From: Bacteroidota bacterium
Lineage (GTDB): Bacteria > Bacteroidota > Bacteroidia > Chitinophagales > Saprospiraceae
Assembly (NCBI GenBank): GCA_024277695.1
Contig: JAJRUR010000227.1
Location: 1 to 6,299, forward strand
Length of the DNA stretch: 6,299 nt
Direction of reading: 5' to 3'
Under the pieces are notes generated by a model. The model was given only the letters and a program-made list of their open reading frames with translations. It was not told the origin of the DNA and did not search any database. The first letter of the stretch is position 1. Every line of letters begins with the position of its first letter. This document shows, one piece after another, positions 1-5,684 of the stretch. The position numbers and the translations under genes were made by a program.

Positions 1-56
1 AAGCTTTTCAGTCCAATCCTACTCGATTGAATATAGGTCTGGGCTATTACTTTTAA
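1..56 (+). CDS. C-terminal tail of a probable outer-membrane beta-barrel protein (5' end outside window)
   Basis: The frame read from base 3 is open from the window edge and ends at TAA 54-56, giving 17 residues that finish in RLNIGLGYYF. Counting back from the final Phe, every second residue is hydrophobic or aromatic (F, Y, L, I, L), while the residues between are Y, G, G, N, R. That is the classic last strand of an outer-membrane beta-barrel, with the C-terminal aromatic recognised by the BAM assembly machinery. The gene converges on the ferredoxin gene, whose stop lies 10 bases further on, and such tight tail-to-tail spacing fits a real gene end. The protein family cannot be told from 17 residues. 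The other two plus-strand frames give no such pattern. Moderate confidence, because the evidence is one short strand. Confidence 0.5.
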   Translation, partial: AFQSNPTRLNIGLGYYF

Positions 57-66
57 TATTTGATGA

Positions 67-435
67 CTATGTTTTAGAACTAACTTCTACCTGATGAAGT
101 CTCGCTTGTCTAGCCAATAACTCTTCTTCAGTCTCTATGCGATCCGGATCTTGGATGCAACAGTCCACCGGACAGACAGCAGCACACTGAGGCTCTTCAT
201 GGAAGCCGTTACACTCCGTACATTTGTCCGGTACGATGAAATAGTAATCTTCATCTATCGGATCCAACATTTGATCCGCTTGTACCTCCATATCGTTTTC
301 TAATATATACAAACCCTTCACTGACGTACCTTCAGAAATCGACCATTCTACACCACCTTCGTAGATAGCATTATTGGGACACTCCGGTTCACAAGCCCCG
401 CAGTTGATGCATTCGTCTGTTATAATTATAGCCAT
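67..435 (-). CDS. 2[4Fe-4S] ferredoxin, Alvin-like type with long central insert
   Basis: Soluble cytoplasmic electron carrier of 122 residues with two 4Fe-4S motifs. The first is C9-x2-C12-x2-C15-x3-C19-P. The second is C72-x2-C75-x8-C84-x3-C88-P, followed by further cysteines at 92 and 93. By the family rule, one cluster would be held by C9, C12, C15 and C88, and the other by C72, C75, C84 and C19. The x8 spacing in the second motif and the charged C-terminal helix (about residues 98-114) match the Allochromatium-type (Alvin-like) ferredoxins. About 50 residues separate the two motifs, far more than in clostridial ferredoxins; as I recall, this longer form is common in Bacteroidetes. The start is the ATG at 433-435, with no Shine-Dalgarno but an A-rich leader. 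The gene is transcribed divergently from the ompA-like gene. Its redox partner is not visible here. Confidence 0.92.
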   Translation of the reverse strand: MAIIITDECINCGACEPECPNNAIYEGGVEWSISEGTSVKGLYILENDMEVQADQMLDPIDEDYYFIVPDKCTECNGFHEEPQCAAVCPVDCCIQDPDRIETEEELLARQARLHQVEVSSKT

Positions 436-495
436 GCAGTATTTTTTTGATAATTAAATTCAGCTGATTAACAGTATAAACTCTGTTTGGGTTCG

Positions 496-522
496 CAAAA
501 ATAATACATTCTAAGAGTCAAA
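496..522 (-). promoter_or_regulatory. Candidate Bacteroidetes-type promoter for the ferredoxin gene
   Basis: Read on the minus strand, 503-496 is TATTTTTG, an exact match to the Bacteroidetes -7 consensus TAnnTTTG. A TTTG that could serve as the -33 element lies at 522-519, but the 15-base spacing is shorter than the usual roughly 19-21. Transcription would start near base 490, giving a leader of about 55 bases. The -7 box is convincing and the -33 box weak. In such AT-rich DNA a chance match is possible. Confidence 0.4.
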
Positions 523-702
523 TGAAGAAATATTGAACTATATTTTACTTAAAAAATCGATAGTCATACACAAAACACGATGAATTGACTGTTTTCAAGA
601 TGATTTTATGTAGTTTTGTATGCTCATTGGTTTGTTCGAACTGTTAGGACATCATCAGTCTTTATTGGCACGAAGTCAGTACTTGATGAAAATACATGTT
701 TT

Positions 703-735
703 TTTGCCAATAGACGCTAAAAAAGCATATTTTTG
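703..735 (+). promoter_or_regulatory. Candidate Bacteroidetes-type promoter for the ompA-like gene (and probably pepD)
   Basis: TTTG at 703-706 (inside a run of five T then G) and TATTTTTG at 728-735 match the -33 (TTTG) and -7 (TAnnTTTG) elements of the Bacteroidetes housekeeping sigma factor. They are 21 bases apart, which is within the usual range. Transcription would begin near base 741, leaving an AT-rich leader of about 53 bases before the ATG at 794. An imperfect palindrome centred on ACATGT (694-699) sits just upstream of the -33 box and could be an operator, though this is weak. This is the best promoter in the window. Confidence 0.55.
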
Positions 736-793
736 ACCTATGAACTCAAATATATTATATATTTAATTTTTGCAAGGCGAAATGTCATAAACC

Positions 794-2701
794 ATGAGAT
801 CACTTTATACATTCATTCTACTAGTTATTAGCATAGGAAGCGGAATAGCACAAAGCAATAAAGGCTTTGGTTTGACGATGAAAGCCTTGTTGGTCAATTA
901 CGAAAGTACAAGCTCAGAAGTATTTGAGGGTTTGGCCGGTATGAACGGAGGCTTTGAATTGGGTATCACAAAACAACTCAACGATAGATTTACTTTAGCT
1001 TTTCCGTTAAAATTGGCACTTGCAGATTTTGACCGTTTTGATCAAAATCTAAAAGTTTTGCATCTTGATGGTCAAGTGCAGTATCACTTATATCGTTCAA
1101 AACGTGTAGCCAATCCATATTTTATGAGTGGTATCGGAGTGGCCATTGATGATTTTTCAGAATCCAACATTCAGATACCCTTTGGATTCGGAGTCAATGT
1201 AAAACTGAGTCCTAATACGTATTTCAATGTACAAGGGTCCTACCGAAGATCTTTACAAGAAGACCGAAGCAATGTACAGTTTGGTACCGGTATACTCTAT
1301 CGTTTTGGAAAAATAATGGAAGAGCCAATCATCGAAGACGATAAGATGAAAGATGTGGACAGTGATGGCGATGGTATCGTTGATGATTTGGATAATTGTC
1401 CGCAAAAGCCCGGACTGGCTAAGTTTGCAGGCTGTCCTGATACGGATGGAGATGGGGTAGAGGACTCACTGGATAAATGTCCGAGTGTAGCCGGATTAAT
1501 AGAGCTTAAAGGCTGCCCGGACAGTGATGGAGACGGAGTAGGAGATATGGAGGACGAATGTCCCAATCTGGCAGGTACTATAGCCAATAAAGGTTGTCCG
1601 GAAAAACATATGCACCAAGGTTCTTCTGATCGTGATGGAGACGGTGTGATGGACAAAGACGATCACTGTCCGGATATAGCAGGTCCTCGTACCAATCATG
1701 GCTGTCCTATCACCAAAAAAGCCTTAAAAAATGATCGCGATGGAGATGGTGTAGTGGATGGATTAGATGCCTGTCCTGACCGCGCCGGACTCAAGCGCTT
1801 CAATGGATGTCCGGATACGGATGGAGATGGCGTGGCAGATCCCTTGGATAGTTGTCCTTTTAAGGCAGGCCCAGCGAGTAACGATGGATGTCCTGAATCT
1901 GACCGAGATGGAGATGGTGTAATTGATCGCTTGGATCGCTGTCCTGACCGTGCAGGACTCAAGCGCTTCAATGGTTGTCCGGATACAGACGGCGATGGCG
2001 TGGCAGATCATCTGGATCGCTGTCCTGATCGCGCCGGACTCAAGTCTAACCAAGGTTGCCCACAAGAGATTAGAGACCGAGATGGTGACGGTGTGCCTGA
2101 TAAACAAGATCGCTGTCCTGACCGCCCTGGACTCAAGCGTTTCAATGGTTGTCCGGATACGGATGGAGACGGCGTGGCAGATCATTTGGATCGCTGTCCT
2201 TCCGAAGCAGGATTGGTCAGTATGTCCGGATGCCCTGATAGTGATGGAGATGGGATCTCCAATGCAGAAGATCGCTGCCCGTACAAGTTTGGACCTAGAT
2301 CCAATCAAGGTTGTCCACAAGAGCGCGTTACGATCAGTACGCAAGACCGAGAACTATTGGATTTTGCTATGAGAGCAGTACAGTTCGATCATAGCAGATC
2401 AACCCTCAAGGTAGAATCTTATGCTATTCTTGATCAGATTGTCGAAATCATGAATCGATATCCACAATATAGTCTAAGTATCGAAGGCCATACAGATAAT
2501 ACCGGTGGTGCTCAATACAACTTGATACTTTCGGAGCAGCGAGCATTGGCTTGTCATAATTATTTAGTGGCCAAAGGGGTATCGCCTTCTAGAGTCAAGT
2601 CAAAGGGCTTCGGTGAGACCAAACCCATAGCCGATAACAATACATACGGCGGCAGATCACTCAATAGGAGGGTGGAGTTTAATCTTTACCTGCGACGATA
2701 G
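794..2701 (+). CDS. OmpA family outer-membrane protein: signal peptide, beta-barrel, eleven TSP3 calcium-binding repeats, OmpA peptidoglycan-binding domain
   Basis: Structural protein of 635 residues that would tie the outer membrane to peptidoglycan. Residues 1-19 form a signal peptide (MRS, then a hydrophobic stretch), with likely cleavage after GIA before Q20. Residues about 24-175 alternate as in a small, probably 8-stranded, barrel and end in LYRFGK. Residues 189-508 hold eleven 27-residue thrombospondin type-3 units, D-x-D-G-D-G-x2-D-x2-D-x-C-P with a second Cys near the end. This gives 22 cysteines and many Asp ligands for calcium, so probably a rigid periplasmic stalk. Residues about 525-633 are an OmpA C-terminal domain. 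It contains GHTDNTGG with D568, and R583 in LSEQRA; these match the Asp and Arg that hold diaminopimelate in known OmpA structures. The start is the first ATG, directly ahead of the signal peptide. Domain order is typical of Bacteroidetes OmpA proteins. pepD follows 23 bases later. Confidence 0.95.
   Translation: MRSLYTFILLVISIGSGIAQSNKGFGLTMKALLVNYESTSSEVFEGLAGMNGGFELGITKQLNDRFTLAFPLKLALADFDRFDQNLKVLHLDGQVQYHLYRSKRVANPYFMSGIGVAIDDFSESNIQIPFGFGVNVKLSPNTYFNVQGSYRRSLQEDRSNVQFGTGILYRFGKIMEEPIIEDDKMKDVDSDGDGIVDDLDNCPQKPGLAKFAGCPDTDGDGVEDSLDKCPSVAGLIELKGCPDSDGDGVGDMEDECPNLAGTIANKGCPEKHMHQGSSDRDGDGVMDKDDHCPDIAGPRTNHGCPITKKALKNDRDGDGVVDGLDACPDRAGLKRFNGCPDTDGDGVADPLDSCPFKAGPASNDGCPESDRDGDGVIDRLDRCPDRAGLKRFNGCPDTDGDGVADHLDRCPDRAGLKSNQGCPQEIRDRDGDGVPDKQDRCPDRPGLKRFNGCPDTDGDGVADHLDRCPSEAGLVSMSGCPDSDGDGISNAEDRCPYKFGPRSNQGCPQERVTISTQDRELLDFAMRAVQFDHSRSTLKVESYAILDQIVEIMNRYPQYSLSIEGHTDNTGGAQYNLILSEQRALACHNYLVAKGVSPSRVKSKGFGETKPIADNNTYGGRSLNRRVEFNLYLRR
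1358..2317 (+). repeat. Eleven 27-residue (81-base) TSP3 units inside the OmpA-like gene
   Basis: Units start at bases 1358, 1439, 1520, 1628, 1733, 1814, 1901, 1982, 2075, 2156 and 2237, and each is exactly 27 codons. Units 1-3 are contiguous. Linkers of 9, 8, 2 and 4 residues (EKHMHQGSS, ITKKALKN, ES, QEIR) separate blocks 1-3, 4, 5-6, 7-8 and 9-11. Every unit keeps DxDGDG, Asp at position 12 and Cys at 14 and 26. Position 9 is Asp in all but unit 11, which has Asn. Units that begin DR always follow a linker, and the others begin DT or DS. Calcium binding is known for the family; one or two ions per unit is an inference here. Confidence 0.93.
1733..2236 (+). repeat. Three copies of a two-unit (162-base) TSP3 module
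   Basis: Bases 1733-1894, 1901-2062 and 2075-2236 are three related 54-residue modules (units 5-6, 7-8, 9-10). In each, the DR unit ends GLKRFNGCP and is followed by DTDGDGVAD. The first half of each module is nearly identical in protein, and the second half varies after CP. The DNA differs at many synonymous positions (CGC/CGT, GGA/GGT, GAT/GAC), so the duplications are not brand new. Linkers of 2 and 4 residues separate the copies. Confidence 0.8.
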
Positions 2702-2724
2702 AAATACCTTGAAAGCAAACTTGA

Positions 2725-4176
2725 ATGTCCAAAATTTCAGACCAAAAACCTTATGCTCTTTGGAGGCAATTTGAGGCTTTAAATGCCGTGCCTAGAGCAT
2801 CGAAAAAAGAAGAAAAAGTACGCCAATTTATCATCGATTTTGCCCAAAAGCACGATTTGGAGTATTTCGTGGACGATATAGGTAATGTCCTTATCCGCAA
2901 ACCGGCGAGCTCGTCATATCAGCATCATCAGACGGTGGCACTACAGGCTCACTTAGATATGGTACATCAAAAAAATAACGATGTGGATTTTGATTTTGAG
3001 ACCCAAGGGATACGTATGTATCTTGATGCTGGATGGGTAAAGGCTAGAGGTACTACATTGGGAGCTGACAATGGCATAGGAGTGGCTGCCATTCTTGCTG
3101 TTCTCGCTGCAGATGATATCGAGCATCCACCACTCGAAGCACTTTTTACAATAGATGAAGAAACCGGAATGACCGGTGCAAAAGAGCTAAAGCCTGATTT
3201 TCTAAACGCTTCTATTCTTCTCAATCTGGATACGGAAGAAGATGATGAGATCGATATAGGTTGCGCCGGAGGTATTGATGTCACGGCTACTGCAGAGTTT
3301 CGCACCATCAAATCGAAAGGCGAGCCATATCAATTAGCTATCAAGGGTCTTTTGGGAGGACACTCCGGTATGGATATCCATAAGGGCCGGGCTAATGCCA
3401 ATGTATTGATGAATCGCATCTTATACCGTACTTTAAGTACAGGTATTCAGATAGCTGAAATTCAAGGTGGTAGCTTAAGAAATGCTATACCGCGAGAAAG
3501 CCTGGTCTCTATCTATATTCCAGGTAGTAGTAAGGCTTCTTTTGAAGAAAAATTAAAAATTGTACAAAGAGAAATAGATTTGGAATACAGGACTATTGAA
3601 CCAAATCTACACATCACACTAAAACGAGCTGATTTTGCATCTGATGTGATGCATCCTGAGGATCAAGTCCGGTTGGTCCGTGCGATATATTCGAGCTTTA
3701 ATGGTGTATATCGGATGAGTCCCGATATAGAAAATTTGGTCGAATGCTCCAATAACATAGCCAAAGTACTTGTAGCTAAAGGTCAAATCCAAATAGAATG
3801 CCTTACGCGATCTTCAGTGGAAAGTTCAAAAATGGACTTGGCAGATAAGTTGAGAGCAGGCTTTGAGCAAGCCGGGTATGACGTGGTATATAGCGGAGCT
3901 TATCCGGGGTGGAAGCCCAATCGCGACTCTGCAATACTTAGTATATTACAGGATAGTTATCGTAGTTTATTTGATGAGGATGCAAAAGTAGTTGCTTGTC
4001 ATGCGGGACTGGAGTGCGGGATTATTGGTGCACATTATCCGGATATGGATATGATATCTTTCGGGCCAACCATCCGTGGAGCACATTCGCCGGACGAGCG
4101 CGTCGATATCAAGTCTGTGCAAAAGTTTTGGAAGTTCTTACTTGATATACTGAAGCGAATACCCGTTCAAGCTTAG
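2725..4176 (+). CDS. pepD: Cytosol non-specific (beta-Ala-His / Xaa-His) dipeptidase, PepD type, peptidase family M20C
   Basis: Zinc-dependent cytosolic dipeptidase of 483 residues, the usual length for PepD, cutting dipeptides such as Xaa-His. All expected catalytic motifs are present: QAHLDMV with metal ligand H76 and D78; LGADNGIG with bridging ligand D115; DEETGMTGA with catalytic E145 and ligand E146; NLDTEE with ligand D169; and GAHSPDE with ligand H454. The lid/dimerisation domain in the middle carries GGHSGMDIHKGRANA (H213 and following), typical of M20C. There is no signal peptide, so the enzyme is cytoplasmic. The ATG at 2725 lies 23 bases after the ompA-like stop, and I see no promoter box in the gap, so cotranscription is likely. 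The gene overlaps the convergent biotin carboxylase gene by 4 bases. The role is probably amino-acid recovery from small peptides; nothing links it biochemically to the OmpA protein. Confidence 0.94.
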   Translation: MSKISDQKPYALWRQFEALNAVPRASKKEEKVRQFIIDFAQKHDLEYFVDDIGNVLIRKPASSSYQHHQTVALQAHLDMVHQKNNDVDFDFETQGIRMYLDAGWVKARGTTLGADNGIGVAAILAVLAADDIEHPPLEALFTIDEETGMTGAKELKPDFLNASILLNLDTEEDDEIDIGCAGGIDVTATAEFRTIKSKGEPYQLAIKGLLGGHSGMDIHKGRANANVLMNRILYRTLSTGIQIAEIQGGSLRNAIPRESLVSIYIPGSSKASFEEKLKIVQREIDLEYRTIEPNLHITLKRADFASDVMHPEDQVRLVRAIYSSFNGVYRMSPDIENLVECSNNIAKVLVAKGQIQIECLTRSSVESSKMDLADKLRAGFEQAGYDVVYSGAYPGWKPNRDSAILSILQDSYRSLFDEDAKVVACHAGLECGIIGAHYPDMDMISFGPTIRGAHSPDERVDIKSVQKFWKFLLDILKRIPVQA

Positions 4177-5621
4177 CTAGGCAGTTGTTTGATGTGGTCA
4201 TAGATAGCTACGGCAATCAGTGAAGCAACTTGGTTATGTTCTGTTTCAGCGAGGAGTACATCGGGTTTAAAATATTTCTCTACAAATAAAGTATCGAATT
4301 GTCCCGAACGAAAGGCTTCGTGATACATCACAAAAAGGCCAAAGTTCAGTGTGGTTTCTACTCCTTCTATTTGATAGTGTTTGATAGCTTTGATCATATG
4401 CTCTATGGCCTGTAGTCTATCACGGCCTTTGACTACTAGCTTTGAGATCATAGGATCATAATCTATGGGGATGTCCATACCTTGGCGGAAGCCATCTTCT
4501 ACTCTTATGTAATCAGCTTGAGGAACGACATAGCGTTGAAGTTTGCCCACCGAAGGAGTAAAACCTGTTTTGGGATCTTCTGCATAAACACGCAACTCTA
4601 TACTATGCCCATCGATATTCAGATCATTTTGGCCAAATCCAAGAACTTCATTTTGGGCTACGCGTATCTGTTGTTGGACTAGATCCAAGCCGGTAATCAT
4701 TTCTGTGACAGGATGTTCTACTTGTAGTCGTGTATTCATCTCCAAAAAGTAATATTTGCCGGATGCATCCAGAAGAAATTCTACCGTACCGGCTCCTCTA
4801 TAATTACACGCCTCGGCTACTTGAACTGCTGTAGCACCCATCGACCTACGCAATTCTTCCGACAAAATAGCGGATGGGGCCTCTTCGACTACCTTCTGAT
4901 GTCGTCGTTGGATGCTGCACTCTCGCTCAAAAAGATGCACTATATTACCGTGATGATCAGCCAAAATCTGAAACTCTATATGTCTAGGTTTTTCAACAAA
5001 TTTTTCGACAAATACAGAAGAGTCACCAAAAGCATTTTTTGCCTCTGACATAGCCCGTTCGATGTCTGATGCCATTTGGTCTATGTTACTGATCTTGCGC
5101 ATACCCTTTCCTCCTCCACCGGCACTTGCTTTGATCAGCACGGGGAGTCCTATCTTTTGTGCATACGCTATTGCTTCATTTACATCCACAATGGCTTTGT
5201 CAGTGCCCGGTACCATCGGTATACCCAGTGGAGCAAGAGTAGCCTTGGCATCAAGTTTATTGCCCATCAGATCTATAGCCTCCGGACTAGGTCCGATAAA
5301 TACTATCCCGGCCGCTTGTACTTTTTTTGCAAAATGGCTGTTCTCACTCAAAAAACCGTATCCGGGATGGATGGCATCCGCTCCGGATATTTTGGCTATT
5401 TCGATGATCTTGTCCATATTCAGATAAGAAGCATCCGGGCTGGAATGTCCGATATGATACGCTTCATCGGCCATAAGCACATGGGGGTTGTCTCGATCAA
5501 CATCAGAGTATACCGCTACTGTACGGATATGCATCTTACGGCATGTCCGGATGATACGACAGGCTATTTCCGCTCGATTGGCGATGAGTATTTTTTTGAT
5601 CTTTATAATGTTCTTGGTCAT
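4173..5621 (-). CDS. accC: Biotin carboxylase subunit of an acyl-CoA carboxylase (acetyl-/propionyl-CoA type)
   Basis: Uses ATP and bicarbonate to carboxylate biotin on a carrier protein, the first half-reaction of acyl-CoA carboxylases. Counting 482 residues from the ATG at 5619-5621: N-terminal KKILIANRAEIA (10-20); ATP-grasp loop KASAGGGGKGM (164-174); RRHQKVVEEAP with K243; the catalytic stretch EMNTRLQVEHP with E294, N296, R298 and E302; and ELRVYAEDP with R344. These match the ATP, bicarbonate and biotin residues of E. coli AccC. The frame extends upstream to a TTG at 5676-5678, but that adds 19 residues with no family counterpart, whereas the ATG places the Rossmann start normally. It is about 30 residues longer than E. 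coli AccC, with a C-terminal tail (FKPDVL and following) like that of propionyl-CoA-type subunits in Bacteroidetes, so propionyl-CoA carboxylase is a real alternative. No biotin-carrier domain is present. The glycerate kinase gene ends 63 bases upstream. Confidence 0.93.
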   Translation of the reverse strand: MTKNIIKIKKILIANRAEIACRIIRTCRKMHIRTVAVYSDVDRDNPHVLMADEAYHIGHSSPDASYLNMDKIIEIAKISGADAIHPGYGFLSENSHFAKKVQAAGIVFIGPSPEAIDLMGNKLDAKATLAPLGIPMVPGTDKAIVDVNEAIAYAQKIGLPVLIKASAGGGGKGMRKISNIDQMASDIERAMSEAKNAFGDSSVFVEKFVEKPRHIEFQILADHHGNIVHLFERECSIQRRHQKVVEEAPSAILSEELRRSMGATAVQVAEACNYRGAGTVEFLLDASGKYYFLEMNTRLQVEHPVTEMITGLDLVQQQIRVAQNEVLGFGQNDLNIDGHSIELRVYAEDPKTGFTPSVGKLQRYVVPQADYIRVEDGFRQGMDIPIDYDPMISKLVVKGRDRLQAIEHMIKAIKHYQIEGVETTLNFGLFVMYHEAFRSGQFDTLFVEKYFKPDVLLAETEHNQVASLIAVAIYDHIKQLPS

Positions 5622-5638
5622 TGCTTGGCTTTGATGTA

Positions 5639-5646
5639 CAAATGTA
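5639..5646 (-). promoter_or_regulatory. Possible -7 box of an internal promoter for the biotin carboxylase gene
   Basis: Read on the minus strand this is TACATTTG, an exact TAnnTTTG match in the short gap after the glycerate kinase gene, 17 bases before the ATG at 5621. No TTTG sits at the right distance upstream, so only half of the promoter is seen. If used, transcription would start close to the ATG, and the upstream TTG could not serve as start codon on that transcript. A chance match is quite possible. Confidence 0.25.
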
Positions 5647-5684
5647 ATCAGAAATTCGAGAAGATGATGACTGTCCAATACGAA

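Larger units (their letters stand above)
436..793. other. AT-rich divergent intergenic region, no gene seen
   Basis: These 358 bases separate the starts of the divergent ferredoxin and ompA-like genes. All frames are broken by frequent stops, and no small gene, tRNA or rRNA could be recognised. The region holds promoter candidates for both flanking genes (listed separately), a further TAnnTTTG match at 611-618 (TAGTTTTG, plus strand) and an 8-base perfect palindrome GTTCGAAC at 634-641. No strong hairpin followed by a T-run was found. The stretch between the two promoter candidates, about 525-700, is longer than promoters alone would need and is otherwise unexplained. Confidence 0.6.

Noticed and set aside
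634..641. Perfect 8-base palindrome GTTCGAAC in the intergenic region.
   Set aside because: The flanks do not extend the symmetry and there is no second copy, so an operator cannot be supported.
672..706. Short inverted repeats (AAGT-CAGT-ACTT; AAAA around ACATGT) near the ompA-like promoter, considered as a terminator or operator.
   Set aside because: The stems are 4-6 bases and imperfect. Such structures are expected by chance in AT-rich DNA.
782..790. Mini-ORF ATG-TCA-TAA ending 3 bases before the ompA-like start.
   Set aside because: Two codons can arise by chance. There is no Shine-Dalgarno and no sign of a leader-peptide attenuator.
1358..2317. The tandem repeats considered as a CRISPR array or a non-coding satellite.
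   Set aside because: The units are in frame, 81 bases long, encode a known calcium-binding repeat and differ mostly at synonymous or variable sites.
1297..2372. Long open frames on the minus strand and in another plus frame across the TSP3 region (for example 1763-2344 minus, 1923-2372 plus).
   Set aside because: They are by-products of the 81-base periodic coding sequence: low-complexity Ser/Pro- or Thr/Ile-rich translations with the same periodicity and no family features. The TSP3 frame explains the DNA fully.
2967..3311. Minus-strand open frame inside pepD, Ser/Ala-rich.
   Set aside because: It is antisense to the catalytic core of a clearly functional M20C peptidase and has no recognisable features of its own.
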